Assembly: GCA_040386155.1 (NCBI GenBank)
Contig: JAZKFZ010000005.1
Coordinates: forward strand, 310,001 to 374,000
DNA: 64,000 bases
Origin: M0103 sp040386155
GTDB taxonomy: Bacteria; Bacteroidota; Bacteroidia; Flavobacteriales_D; Crocinitomicaceae
Direction: 5' to 3'
This document shows, piece after piece, positions 45,101 through 55,100 of the stretch. Numbering within the stretch: position 1 is the first letter of the stretch; every line of letters begins with the position of its first letter. The notes under the pieces were generated by a model. It searched no databases. It was not told the DNA's origin and saw only the letters and a list, made by a program, of their open reading frames with translations. The position numbers were made by a program, and so were the translations under genes.

Positions 45101-48100
45101 TAGCAACTCCAGTTACATCTAAGAATAAGTCAAATGTTGGTTGACAAATTGCTACTGGAGCAATGTTATCAATTACTGTTACATCTGAAGTACATGTTGA
45201 AACATTTCCGTTTACGTCTGTTACTGTTAAAGTAACTGTGTTTGGATTACCTGCGATATCTGAACAAGCAAACGCTGTGTTATCTAATGCCAAGGAAGCA
45301 ATTCCACATGCATCTGCTGATCCATTGTTAATGTCTGCTGTTGTCAATGTAGCAACTCCAGTTACATCTAAGAATAAGTCAAATGTTGGTTGACAAACTG
45401 CTACTGGAGCAATTGGATCAATCACAGTTACCACTGCAATACAAGTTGAAGCATTTAAGCTTGGGTCTGTAACTGTTAATGTGATATTATTTGTACCAAC
45501 ATTAGAACAATCGAAAGCAGTGTTTGAAGCTGAAAGTACAAATCCACAAGCATCTGATGAACCACCATCGATATCAGCAGCAACAATTGAGGCTAAGCCA
45601 AATCCATCTAAAGAGATAGAGATGTCTTGACAAACTGCTACTGGAGCAATATTGTCAATCACTGTTACATCTGAAGTACATGTTGAAACATTTCCGTTTA
45701 CGTCTGTTACTGTTAAAGTAACTGTGTTTGGATTACCTGCGATATCTGAACAAGCAAACGCTGTGTTATCTAAAGCTAGTGAAGCAATTCCACATGCATC
45801 ATTTGATCCATTGTTGATGTCTGCTGTTGTCAATGTAGCAACTCCAGTTACATCTAAGAATAAGTCAAATGTTGGTTGACAAATTGCTACTGGAGCAATG
45901 TTATCAATTACTGTTACATCTGAAGTACATGTTGAAACATTTCCGTTTACGTCTGTTACTGTTAAAGTAACTGTGTTTGGATTACCTGCTATATCTGAAC
46001 AAGCAAACGCTGTGTTATCTAAAGCTAATGAAGCAATTCCACATGCATCATTTGATCCATTGTTGATGTCTGCTGTTGTCAATGTAGCAACTCCAGTTAC
46101 ATCTAGGTAGATATCAAATGTTGGTTGACAAACTGCTACTGGAGCAATGTTATCAATTACTGTTACATCTGAAGTACATGTTGATGCGTTGCCGTTTACA
46201 TCTGTTACTGTTAAAGTAACTGTGTTTGGATTACCTACGATATCTGAACAAGCAAACGCTGTGTTATCTAATGCCAAGGAAGCAATTCCACACGCATCAT
46301 TTGATCCATTGTTGATGTCTCCTGTCGTCAATGTAGCAACTCCAGTTACATCTAGGTAGATATCAAATGTTGGTTGACAAACTGCTACTGGAGCAATGTT
46401 ATCAATTACTGTTACATCTGAAGTACATGTTGAAACATTTCCGTTTACGTCTGTTACTGTTAAAGTAACTGTGTTTGGATTACCTGCGATATCTGAACAA
46501 GCAAACGCCGTGTTATCTAATGCCAAGGAAGCAATTCCACATGCATCATTTGATCCATTGTTGATGTCTGCTGTTGTCAATGTAGCAACTCCAGTTACAT
46601 CTAAGAATAAGTCAAATGTTGGTTGACAAATTGCTACTGGAGCAATGTTATCAGTTACAGTGATATTTTGAGTACAAGTTTGTGCATTTCCATGAACATC
46701 TGTTACAGTCCACAATACTGCTGTTGTTCCAACAGGAAAGTTAACTGGTGCATTATTTGATACCGAAGCAACGCCACAATTGTCGTTTGTTGTTGGTGTT
46801 CCTAATGACGCAATTGTTGCGAAACAAAACCCTGGGTCAGTATTCACAGCGATTGGAGCTGGACAGGTAATTGTTGGTAATTGCGTATCGTTCACAGTAA
46901 CTGTGAATGAACAAGTAGCTGTTCTTCCAGAAGCATCCGTTGCTGTATAAGTTACAGTTGTTGACGCACCTACTGCGAAGTTTGATCCAGGTAAATGAGA
47001 TGTTGTTAAAACGACTCCAGAACAGTTATCACTTGCTGTTGGAGCTGTCCAGAATACGTTAGCGTTACATGCATTTAGTGTATTTGACACCACAATATTT
47101 CCAGGACAACCAGTAATTACTGGGTCTTGAACATCTACGATAGTAACAGTGAAACTGCAGTTAACTGTATTTCCACCTGCATCAGTGATTGTATATGATT
47201 GATTAGTTACTCCAACAGGGAATAAAGATCCTGAAGTAAGTCCAGTTCCATCTGTCTGTGTTACTGTTGAACAGTTGTCCGTGACACCCATCGTGTAAGA
47301 AACAATTTTACCACAATTGTTCAAAACAGCATTCTGAGTAATGTTACCAGGGCATGAAACCACAGGAATTGAGATATCTTGGACAGTTACAGTTGAAGGA
47401 CATGTTGAAACATTCCCAGCAACATCAGTTACCGTCAACGTTACTATGTTAGCACCTACATTAGCACAAGTAAATGTACTTGGAGATACAGACATGGAAG
47501 CAATACTGCAGTTATCTGTTGAACCATTGTTGATATTAGCTGCTGTAATAGCTGCATTACCCGAAGCATCAAGAGCAACAGTGAAGTTTTGACAAGTAGC
47601 AGTTGGTGCTATCGCATCTTGCACGGTTACATTTGCAGTACATGTTGAAGTATTGCCAGAGAGATCAGTCACTGTTAATGTTGCAGTATTGTTACCAATA
47701 TTTGCACACGTATAGTTTTGACTTGCAGCACCATTGATTAAAATTCCTGCAATACCACAAGCGTCTGCAGATAAATTATCGATTGCCGAGGCTAAAACAC
47801 TTGCGTTTCCAACAGCATCCAATCCTACTGAAATATTTTGACAAATTGCAGTTGGAGATGTTATGTCCACAACAGAAATTGAAGCTACGCAGTTTGCAGA
47901 ATTACCTGTTGCATCAAGTACAGTAAGTGTTACTGAATTTGCACCAACATTTGCACACGTAAATGCAGTTTGAGAGAGACTTAAGGAAGCAATTGTACAA
48001 TTATCTGTCGAAACATTGTTTACCATTGCAGCTGTTAAGGTTGCAGTACCAGCTGCATTTAAGTTTAAAGTAACATTTTGGCAATTCGCAACTGGGTTGA

Positions 48101-51100
48101 TATTGTCAATAATAGTAACTGTAGAGTTACACGTACTTGAAAGCCCATTATTATCAATTACAGTTAACACCACCGCATTTGCACCAAGGTTAGCGCACGT
48201 AAAGTTATTTGGAGCAACGCTCAGACCAGACAATCCACACGCATCGTTCGATCCATTGTTGATCATAGCTACAGTTACACTAGCATTACCACCAGCATTC
48301 AAAGGCACTGTAATATTTTGGCAAATTGCTGTTGGAGGAGTTACGTCAACTACAGTAACTGTTGCGTTACATGTTGAAACATTACTGTTATTATCTGTAA
48401 CAGTTAATATGGCAGCATTTGCTCCAATATTAGCACACGAATAAACTTGACTTGCAGCGCCATTTATTTGAAGTGAAGCAATTCCGCATGCATCCGATGA
48501 TAAGTTATCAATTGCAGAAGGTAGAACTGTTGCACTTCCTGCAGCATCCAAGTTCACTGTAATGTCTTGACACATTGCAGTTGGAGCAATAAAGTCATTT
48601 ACAGTAATGTCAGATGTACATGTTGAAGCATTTCCGTTTACATCCGTAACAGTTAATGTTACTGTGTTTGGATTTGTTAATGTGCTCGCACATGTGAAAG
48701 CTGTTTGAGACAAACTCAACGAAGCAATACCGCAATTATCAGTTGAACCATTATTCACCATAGCTGGCGTGATAGAACCATTTCCTGAAGCATCAAGGTT
48801 AACAGTTACATTTTGGCAAAGAGCAATAGGATCTTCATTATCTACCACCGTAATATCAAATGTACAAACAGAAGTTCCTAAAGGATTTGTTGCTGTAGCT
48901 GTTACTGTTGTCGTTCCCAATGGAAAAACAGTTCCTGGATTTTGAGAATATGTAATAACAGAGGCTGGAATACCTACTGTTTCAGTAGCCGCAAAATTTA
49001 CTATTGCATCACAATTACCAGGATCATTATTTGTAGTAATGTTTACAGGACAAACAATTGACGGCGGTACTCCTGTAACCGTTATAGTAAATGAACAATT
49101 TGCAGTATTACCTGATATATCTGTTACCAAAAAAGAATTCGTTGTCGTTCCTATTGGAAAAGTTGCACCACTTGCTAATCCAGCAGTTTGACTTGTACTT
49201 ACCCCAGCACAATTATCTGCGCCAATTGGAGCCGTATAAGTAACTACTGCACCAGCGGCACTTGTCCCAGACGTAGAAATATCTGCTGGACAAGTAATTG
49301 TAGGCAATGTATTATCATCTATAATAACATTTTGAGTTTGAGTTGTAATATTTCCATTACCATCATCATATGACCATGTCACAATAGTTGTACCCTGAGT
49401 AGTAATTGGAAAGGTAGTTAAAGTAGTACCATTTATTACTCCTAAACAATTATCTGTTGCTGTTGGAACTGAAGGATTCACTGAACATTCATCAGTAAGG
49501 TCTGATAGAATAAGTATGTCTGGAACTGGCGCAAGTGCATCAGTAATAGATAAAACATCAATACTTAAGGTATCACTAATACAAGTTCCTGAAACATCAG
49601 ATAAAACGGCAAAATATGTTGTATTAGTAACTGGCGTAACAGTTATAGGGTTAGTAATACCAATTTCAATCCCCAATGGTTCTTGCCAAGATAACAAATA
49701 TGGCTCAAGGCCTGAGTTTACAAATCTATACGCTTGATTAGCTAATAAACCGTTGGTAGCATTTAATCCTGGTGTGAATACACCTATAGTTCCATCTTCA
49801 TTTTCTATTCCCTGTGTATGAATTGAACCATCATCTGAAACCTCTGTAGAATGTATTTCAATATTATTACTTGATTCATATAAAATAATCTGACCAGTAT
49901 TGTATGGAGGAGCTCCTCCACAACAATGAGGAATTCCATTAAAATTAACTAGCAATTGACGATTTGGAGATACTCCGACCGTTTCATATGTTATTGAACC
50001 AGCACCAGGAGGATAAAGATCATTCCATGAGAATGCAATTAGATTATTAATACCATCATTAGTTGGAATAATTCCACCTTGACAGCATCCATTGGCACCT
50101 GTTATAGCATCGAACGTTATATATCCATTTGAAGAAATTCGAAAATCTGTGTAGGTATTACAATAAAAATCAAAATTAAAACCAATTGGCAGTGTTGAAC
50201 TTAATTGATCGTCAAATAAAATTACTGAAGTTCCTGCACTAGCTATTGGTGCGAAAGGAATATTCGATACTGAGTATTGATCACATGTAGCTCCGTATGA
50301 AACTGTAGCTGACAAATCAACAGGTATTGGCGCACATAAACCACTAGCCGTTGATGACAACGACCAATCTGGATTATCATCAAATGAAATAGTCGTAATA
50401 GAAACTGTATCATTAAGTACACAACCAGCAGCGCTTGTAATTTCCAATGCAATAGATGCTGATTGTGAAGCAGTAAATGTTGGTGATTGAATATTCGACG
50501 TCCATGGTGACACGCCAACTTCATCCCATGAATAAGTATATATACCAGCTGGTGTAGGAGTTGTTGTTAAATTTAAGGCAACAGTACCTAAATATGGTAA
50601 ACATAAAGAAGTGTCAGGTGAAATCGTAAAAGTAAAATCAGGAACTACTGTTACGGTTACCTGATCTGTATTACTACATGTACCTAAATCACTTGTAACC
50701 TCATATGTTGTTGTCACTGTTGGACTTACTATAGTAGAAGAACAGTTAGTACAAGACAAGGCAGGATCACCTGAAATGACTGACCAAGTAAAAGTAGTAC
50801 CTCCAACAGCAGAAAGTGTCAAAGGACCTTGAGATGGACAATAAATTAAATCAGGACCAGCAGAAGTAGTTTGAATTACATTTAATATGACTGATTGGTA
50901 ATCCCTACCTAAATAAGGACAGTTATCATCTGAAGCTGAAAGCACAACTATGTTTGAACCAATAAATCCTAAACCAGGTGTCCAGGAGAAAGTTCCCGTT
51001 ACAGGATTTGAACCAGTTTGAGTAAATGTTGAGCCAGGATAAGTACTTACGGCGCTTAAGCCTATGACATTAAGAGCATCAAGGTCTGATGCCTGTATAT

Positions 51101-52052
51101 CAAACGAAATTGGTGTGCCAGGACAAACTTCCAATGCAAATGGTCCCGTCTGAACACCACCAGTAAGATTAAATAAAGGAGTAAAATTAGGTTGATTATT
51201 TGTACATCCCTCAGACTCCACAATCATTTGACGTAAATGAGAAGCAATTAAAACACCATTTCTGAATTCATAAATTCTAACGGCAATTACCGCTCCCATT
51301 ATTGCAGTAGGATTAAAAACCATGTCTCCAGTAACTGCATCAATAAAAACTGGAGGTGTCGAAGCCATAGGATCTGTTCCACTATATGGAAAATTATAAG
51401 TCATTGGAGTAGGACCAGCATCAAGTGCCGTAACAAGCTCATAAGAAAGAGAATCACCATCTATATCAACTGCACCAAAGTTAAAAGAACTAGTTAATCC
51501 ATTGCAAATAAATCCCAATGATGGAGAAGTTAAAACAGGTGAATTATTAAATGGAATGTTTAAATTATCTAAATTAGATGCGAAGTACATTCCATTCGGA
51601 GCAACATTAGTTACACTTGCGGGCAAACAACAATCAGTATAAGAAAATACCCAATCATCACATGTTCCTGCTAATGTAATATCAGCCTCGTAAAAATACA
51701 TTTCTTCTCCTTCAAATGGTCCACCATTACAATTAGAGTTTAATAAATCCGCTGGACATAAAGGAGTAGTATTTAAAGACCCTGTCAACAATAAATTAGT
51801 TGATGTCGGGCCAAAGCCACACGAAACTGATTCCGCATTTACAGCTATTGATCCCGGGGCACCAATCCCTCCACAATCTCTAAAATAAGTTACAGTAACA
51901 TGATACGTATTTCCGGAGACATGTGTGTAGGAAATAAATCCTCCTTTATCATGTGAAGCAAATACCCTTTCACTAAAAGTTGAAATTACAATAAATAATA
52001 TTGCAGTAAATGCTAAATTTTTAAACATTTTCGAGGTAAAATTAAATTTCAT
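39174..52052 (-). CDS. Giant T9SS-secreted surface protein with HYR and HYR-like repeats (first)
   Basis: About 4290 residues. The frame is open to 52082; possible starts are 52082, 52052 (MKFNF) and 52028 (MFKNLAFTAILFIVIS), all giving a signal peptide ending near VFA. The N-terminal domain (SHDKGGFISYTHVSGNTYHV, FRDCGG) is a cysteine-rich beta module seen at the start of other Bacteroidota surface proteins. Ig-like segments follow, then about 12 mixed repeat units, nine near-identical 83-residue and two 79-residue units, and 18 HYR domains of about 79 residues. The C-terminus (VVLYPNPSLNGSFQINYEGQ ... LASGKYLVQIV) is a T9SS type A sorting domain. Role probably adhesion or matrix. It is the last gene of a run of three cargo genes. 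Confidence 0.9.
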   Translation of the reverse strand: MKFNFTSKMFKNLAFTAILFIVISTFSERVFASHDKGGFISYTHVSGNTYHVTVTYFRDCGGIGAPGSIAVNAESVSCGFGPTSTNLLLTGSLNTTPLCPADLLNSNCNGGPFEGEEMYFYEADITLAGTCDDWVFSYTDCCLPASVTNVAPNGMYFASNLDNLNIPFNNSPVLTSPSLGFICNGLTSSFNFGAVDIDGDSLSYELVTALDAGPTPMTYNFPYSGTDPMASTPPVFIDAVTGDMVFNPTAIMGAVIAVRIYEFRNGVLIASHLRQMIVESEGCTNNQPNFTPLFNLTGGVQTGPFALEVCPGTPISFDIQASDLDALNVIGLSAVSTYPGSTFTQTGSNPVTGTFSWTPGLGFIGSNIVVLSASDDNCPYLGRDYQSVILNVIQTTSAGPDLIYCPSQGPLTLSAVGGTTFTWSVISGDPALSCTNCSSTIVSPTVTTTYEVTSDLGTCSNTDQVTVTVVPDFTFTISPDTSLCLPYLGTVALNLTTTPTPAGIYTYSWDEVGVSPWTSNIQSPTFTASQSASIALEITSAAGCVLNDTVSITTISFDDNPDWSLSSTASGLCAPIPVDLSATVSYGATCDQYSVSNIPFAPIASAGTSVILFDDQLSSTLPIGFNFDFYCNTYTDFRISSNGYITFDAITGANGCCQGGIIPTNDGINNLIAFSWNDLYPPGAGSITYETVGVSPNRQLLVNFNGIPHCCGGAPPYNTGQIILYESSNNIEIHSTEVSDDGSIHTQGIENEDGTIGVFTPGLNATNGLLANQAYRFVNSGLEPYLLSWQEPLGIEIGITNPITVTPVTNTTYFAVLSDVSGTCISDTLSIDVLSITDALAPVPDILILSDLTDECSVNPSVPTATDNCLGVINGTTLTTFPITTQGTTIVTWSYDDGNGNITTQTQNVIIDDNTLPTITCPADISTSGTSAAGAVVTYTAPIGADNCAGVSTSQTAGLASGATFPIGTTTNSFLVTDISGNTANCSFTITVTGVPPSIVCPVNITTNNDPGNCDAIVNFAATETVGIPASVITYSQNPGTVFPLGTTTVTATATNPLGTSVCTFDITVVDNEDPIALCQNVTVNLDASGNGSITPAMVNNGSTDNCGIASLSLSQTAFTCASTLTNPNTVTLTVTDVNGNASTCTSDITVNDFIAPTAMCQDITVNLDAAGSATVLPSAIDNLSSDACGIASLQINGAASQVYSCANIGANAAILTVTDNNSNVSTCNATVTVVDVTPPTAICQNITVPLNAGGNASVTVAMINNGSNDACGLSGLSVAPNNFTCANLGANAVVLTVIDNNGLSSTCNSTVTIIDNINPVANCQNVTLNLNAAGTATLTAAMVNNVSTDNCTIASLSLSQTAFTCANVGANSVTLTVLDATGNSANCVASISVVDITSPTAICQNISVGLDAVGNASVLASAIDNLSADACGIAGILINGAASQNYTCANIGNNTATLTVTDLSGNTSTCTANVTVQDAIAPTATCQNFTVALDASGNAAITAANINNGSTDNCSIASMSVSPSTFTCANVGANIVTLTVTDVAGNVSTCPSTVTVQDISIPVVSCPGNITQNAVLNNCGKIVSYTMGVTDNCSTVTQTDGTGLTSGSLFPVGVTNQSYTITDAGGNTVNCSFTVTIVDVQDPVITGCPGNIVVSNTLNACNANVFWTAPTASDNCSGVVLTTSHLPGSNFAVGASTTVTYTATDASGRTATCSFTVTVNDTQLPTITCPAPIAVNTDPGFCFATIASLGTPTTNDNCGVASVSNNAPVNFPVGTTAVLWTVTDVHGNAQTCTQNITVTDNIAPVAICQPTFDLFLDVTGVATLTTADINNGSNDACGIASLALDNTAFACSDIAGNPNTVTLTVTDVNGNVSTCTSDVTVIDNIAPVAVCQPTFDIYLDVTGVATLTTGDINNGSNDACGIASLALDNTAFACSDIVGNPNTVTLTVTDVNGNASTCTSDVTVIDNIAPVAVCQPTFDIYLDVTGVATLTTADINNGSNDACGIASLALDNTAFACSDIAGNPNTVTLTVTDVNGNVSTCTSDVTVIDNIAPVAICQPTFDLFLDVTGVATLTTADINNGSNDACGIASLALDNTAFACSDIAGNPNTVTLTVTDVNGNVSTCTSDVTVIDNIAPVAVCQDISISLDGFGLASIVAADIDGGSSDACGFVLSASNTAFDCSNVGTNNITLTVTDPSLNASTCIAVVTVIDPIAPVAVCQPTFDLFLDVTGVATLTTADINNGSADACGIASLALDNTAFACSDIAGNPNTVTLTVTDVNGNVSTCTSDVTVIDNIAPVAICQPTFDLFLDVTGVATLTTADINNGSNDACGIASLALDNTAFACSDIAGNPNTVTLTVTDVNGNVSTCTSDVTVIDNIAPVAVCQPTFDIYLDVTGVATLTTGDINNGSNDACGIASLALDNTAFACSDIVGNPNTVTLIVTDLNGNASTCTSDVTVIDNIAPVAVCQPTFDLFLDVTGVATLTTGDINNGSNDACGIASLALDNTAFACSDIAGNPNTVTLTVTDVNGNVSTCTSDVTVIDNIAPVAVCQPTFDIYLDVTGVATLTTGDINNGSNDACGIASLALDNTAFACSDIAGNPNTVTLTVTDVNGNVSTCTSDVTVIDNIAPVAVCQDISISLDGFGLASIVAADIDGGSSDACGFVLSASNTAFDCSNVGTNNITLTVTDPSLNASTCIAVVTVIDPIAPVITCPGNVLVSNDPGLCSASSVAYGTATAVDNCTSVTITNDAPMVFPFGPTNVTWTATDVYGNTATCIQIVTVEDVEDPTITCPANISVSADAGVCSNSTLVLATPSTVDNCAVATVTNDAPVTYPLGVTMVTWTVTDVQGNSATCSQFITVVDTEAPSITCPSNITVPALFGSCNAIGVVLGTPATSDNCSVASVTNNGPISYPLGTTIVTWTVTDAAGSTSTCTQTVTVIDTQVPTITCPANITVSSDAGTCIATGVVLVAPLTADNCSVASVTNNAPVNFSLGTTTVLWTVTDGAGNTATCSQTVTVTDNELPTITCPANVTAFADAGSCVASGVALGTPVANDNCSVATVINNAPVAFPLGMTTVTWTVTDGSGNVATCTQTVTVSDNEMPMITCPSMVTVSADAGICSASSVVLGTPVTSDNCSVASVTNNAPMTFPLGNTTVTWTVVDGSGNTATCAQTVTVTDNELPTITCPATVIVPADFGTCTAIGVTLGTPVTADNCTVASVTNNAPAIFPLGNTTVTWTVVDGSGNSASCVQVVTVMDTQMPTIICPATVIVSSDLGLCTASGVALGVPLTADNCTVASVTNNAPVIFPLGNTTVTWSVTDGSGNMSTCTQLVTVTDNQAPIVTCPAAIIVPADAGMCSATAVALGSPTVADNCSIASVVNNAPVTYPLGVTTVIWTVTDGSGNQTFCTQFVTVVDNQMPTITCPASFTVSADAGSCVATSVVLGTPTTTDNCTVASVTNNAPAVYPLGNTTVTWTVTDGAGNTASCAQVVTVVDTELPTIACPANLSVPSNAGTCVATGVVIGTPVASDNCTVVSVTNNAPTTFPLGATSITWTVTDGAGNTATCVQIVTVIDTQAPTIACPSNVTVSTTGGTCTATSVALGTPVTADNCSIASITNNAPSVYALGATNVVWTVVDGSGNVATCTQTVTVVDNQNPIIACPAPMTVNTNTACTATGVALGTPVTSDNCTVASVTNNAPVAFTLGTTVVTWTVTDISGNSATCVQPITVVDIELPTITCPIAVTVPASAGQCTATAVALGTPTTADNCSVASVSNNAPVVYPLGVTTVTWTVVDGSGNLATCTQTVTVVDTQLPTIACPANMTVPADLGTCGTTGLALGTPVTTDNCTVASVTNNAPATFPLGTTTVTWTVLDGSGNTATCTQTVTVVDTQAPSIICAGPMTVNNDPGVCSATMTLAVPATADNCSVASITSNAPATFPLGTTTVTWTVVDGSGNSTMCAQTVTVVDNELPTIVCAADINLNNTPGFCGRSVTYAVPAHSDNCSIASFTQTDGSGYVSGDLFPIGTTYQEFTVVDGSGNSFTCGFNITIVDNEMPVIANCPSNIVANTIKANDCSAVASWQAPTFSDNCPGLIVTQSHFSGESFAIGTTTVTYTLADNAGNMVSCSFDVTVNDLVNPVATTSIGGNTISVDNANADSYQWFDCSTGTPIAGANGPTFSPIANGNYGVIVTVGGCADTSNCQSTTTVGVDEVDFADVVLYPNPSLNGSFQINYEGQIEAIMVYDMTGRAVGVDVDLMNKSVNGSSLASGKYLVQIVTESKLITKELVVIQGY
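39645..43931 (-). repeat. Array of 18 HYR domains in the first giant protein
   Basis: Each unit of about 79 codons begins with a variant of PTITCPANITVSADAG, has a central DNCSVASVTNNAP and ends WTVTDGSGNTATCTQTVTV. Two or more conserved cysteines per unit match the HYR domain. Units are diverged, unlike the neighbouring block at 43932-46646. Confidence 0.85.
43932..46646 (-). repeat. Higher-order repeat: nine 249-bp and two 237-bp units
   Basis: In protein order: R1 46398-46646, R2 46149-46397, R3 45900-46148, R4 45651-45899, D1 45414-45650, R5 45165-45413, R6 44916-45164, R7 44667-44915, R8 44418-44666, R9 44169-44417, D2 43932-44168. R units encode IAPVAVCQPTFDIYLDVTGV-type 83-residue domains and D units IAPVAVCQDISISLDGFGLA-type 79-residue domains. 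All R units are nearly identical in DNA. D1 and D2 are nearly identical and lie 1482 bp apart, the same distance as R2 and R7, which share several private variants. Confidence 0.93.
49715..50290 (-). other. Inserted FNFDFY/SSNGF beta-domain within an Ig-like unit of the first giant protein
   Basis: Residues encoded here (ILFDDQLSSTLPIGFNFDFY, RISSNGYITFDAI, NNLIAFSWNDLYPPG, NRQLLVNFNGIPHC) resemble nidogen-type surface domains. They interrupt a unit that otherwise would run from DLSATVSYGATC to LLSWQEPLGIEIG. A homologous domain is inserted in the second giant protein at about 59265-59850. Boundaries are approximate. Confidence 0.6.
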
Positions 52053-52098
52053 ACCGTTTTGTTTTGGTGTTTTTGAAAACATAGTTCAATGTATTAAA

Positions 52099-52124
52099 GG
52101 GCAATCTAGTGATTGCCCTCTTTA
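52099..52124 (-). terminator. Hairpin between the giant genes
   Basis: GGGCAATC (52099-52106) and GATTGCCC (52111-52118) form an 8-bp stem, followed on the minus strand by only TTTAAT. It may attenuate transcription from the second into the first giant gene or protect mRNA ends. Confidence 0.5.
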
Positions 52125-52126
52125 AT

Positions 52127-55100
52127 TTATTTATTAACAACAATTACTTCTTTTACAATCACCTGACCAGCTGTGTACACATTTACGAAGTACTTACCAG
52201 ACGCTAAATCAGATCCATTCACTTTTCCATTCACAAGGTTGGTTTCCACTGCAATGATTCTTCCAATCATATCTACAATTTCCACTTTATCAATTGACCC
52301 TTCGTATTGGATAGTGAACTCTCCTCCTACTGAAGGATTTGGATAGATAATCAACTCGATCGTCGAAACATCTTCTATACCCACTGTCGTTACTTCAAAA
52401 CACTCTGACATTGCTTCACCACAACCTTCTTCACTTACGATACAAGCGTACCATCCGTTCGTGAATGGTGTGAATGTTTGATTTGTTGCTCCACCGATGA
52501 TTACACCTGTTTCACAGTTTGTCCATTGGTAAGAAGCACTTGCATTGTCATTGTTTGATGTTAAAGTAACAGCGTCCAACCAACTTACAGAATTATCAAT
52601 TACACCATCAATCTCGATGTACTGAGTAATGTTTGTTGTGTTTCCACTTGCATCTGTGAATGTCCAAACAACTGGTGTTATTCCTGTAGTTGTCACAGGG
52701 AATGAAGTTGTTGTAGTTGCAAACAAAGTTCCTGAACAATTGTCTTCCGTTTTCGGAGTATCAAGCGTTACTGCACAACCACCATTTACAATTGGTAAGC
52801 TGATCGCTAAAGGGGCAATTGTATCTATCGCAGTAATGCTGAATGAACATGTTGATGTATTTCCTGAATTGTCAGTTGCTGTGTACGTTACTTGGTACGA
52901 ACCAAGTGGCAATACAACTCCTGGCGCCATGTTCGATGTAAATGTTAAACCAGAAGGACAATTGTCGGTCGCCACTGGAATAGCCCATGAAGCAGTAGCA
53001 TCACAGCTTGCTTGAGTTGAGTATGCCATTACGTTAGATGGACAGTTTGTAATGATTGGAGCTTGATTATCAATCACAGTAACAGAGAAGCTACACGTGA
53101 TTACGTTTCCAGCTTGATCAGTAACCGTGTACTCTTGCACTGTAGTTCCAATTGGGAACCAAGCACCTGACGAATAACCACTGTTATCTGATTGAACCAT
53201 TACTGCTACTGAACAGTTGTCAACATACGTTGGAGCTGCATACGTTACCACTCTACCACAGTTTCCTGGTACATTGTTCACTACGATATCAGCAACACAG
53301 CTAATCGTCGGTAATTCTGTATCAAGTACCGTAACGTTTTGTGTACATGTAGATGTATTTCCAGAACCATCTGTCACTGTCCACGTAACTACCGTTGTTC
53401 CTACATTGAAGAACGCTGGTGCATTGTTTACCACAGATGCTACTGAACAGTTATCAGAAGTGATTGGAGCAGTTAATGCTACTGATGCACCACATTGACC
53501 TGGAGCATTTGCTACCGTTACTGCCGGTGCACAAACAATTACTGGGTTTTGCGTATCAATCACCGTTACTACTTGCGTACATGTTGAAACATTTCCGTTT
53601 ACATCTGTGATTGACCAAGTTACTGTCGTATTTCCTAGTGGGAAAGCAGCAGGAGCATTTGACGTCACAGTGGCAATTCCGCAGTTGTCAGTTGCCATTG
53701 GCGCTACAAGTGAAACACTTGTTGCAACACAAGAACCCATGTCAGCAGGAACCGTCATTGCTGGAGCACATGTAATAATTGGTGCTTGCGTATCTAATAC
53801 CGTTACCACTTGTGTACATGTAGTGGTATTTCCAGAACCGTCAGTTACTGTCCAAACAACATTTGTATTTCCAACAGCAAACGTTGCTGGAGCATTGTTC
53901 GTTACCGAAGCAACAGAACAGTTATCAGCAGCAACTGGAGCACCAAGTACTACTGTTGACGAATAACATACGCCATAGTCAGCAGTATAGATTACGGTAG
54001 CTGGACAAATAATTGAAGGTGCTTGAGTATCAATTACAGTTACTGATTGAGTACATGTTGCAGTATTACCAGAACCATCTGTGATTGTCCAAGTTACCAT
54101 TGTATTCCCTAATGGGAATGAAACTGGCGCATTGTTTACGATAGATGCTACAGAACAATTGTCAGTTCCAGTTGCAGGAGTCAAGACCACTGCGCTAGCT
54201 GAACATGATGCAAGATCTGCAGGAATCGTAATTGGGAATGGACATGTAATTACTGGATTTTCATTGTCAACCACTGTCACGATTTGCGTACAGCTTGTGA
54301 TATTTCCTGAACCATCCGTTACCGTCCACGTTACAGTTGTATTGCCTAATGGGAAGATAACAGGAGCATTGTTCGTTACCGAAGCAACTGAACAGTTATC
54401 AGCCGTAATTGGTGTTCCCAAGTTAATACCCGTTGCAGAACAAGAACCGCCACCTGCACTAACTGTAATATTAGATGGACAAGTGATTGTTGGAGCTTGA
54501 GTATCTAACACGGTTACGTTTTGATTACAAGAAACGAAGTTACCAGAACCATCTGTCACTGTCCACGTTACCACTGTTAAACCAAGAGGGAAAATAGTAG
54601 GTGCATTGTTCGTTACCGAAGCAACTGAACAGTTATCAGCAGTTAAAGGAGTTCCTAATGCAACTGCAGAAGCAGAGCAGATTCCAGCATCAGCAGGCAC
54701 TGTTACGTTTGCAGGACATGTAATTGTTGGAAGTTGTGTATCTAGTACAGTTACCGTTTGCGCACATGTTGCAAGATTTCCTGCAGCATCTACGACAGTC
54801 CATGTTACAGTAGTTATTCCTAATGGATAAGTTACCAATCCATTATTTGTAACCGATGCAACACTGCAATTATCAGAAGTAGTTGGAGTTCCCAATACTA
54901 CACCTGTAGCTACACATGTTCCAGGATTCGAAGAAACTGTTACGTTAGCAGGACAAGTAATCATTGGTAATTGAGTATCGAGTACCGTAACCACTTGAAT
55001 ACAGGTAGCAAAATTACCTGAACCATCAGTTACTGTCCAAACAACATTTGTATTTCCAATTGGGAAGATAGCTGGAGCATTGTTTACTACAGTAGCTACA

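Noticed and set aside
44170..46626. A series of plus-strand reading frames of about 70-76 codons with near-identical products, spaced by about 249 bp
   Set aside because: They are antisense shadows of the R units of the first giant gene. The minus-strand frame is open over the whole region with clear domain structure, and each plus-strand frame is closed once per unit.
43932..46646. Mobile element or integron-like cassette array
   Set aside because: The repeats are exactly in-frame coding units within one gene, with no transposase, terminal inverted repeats or attachment sites.
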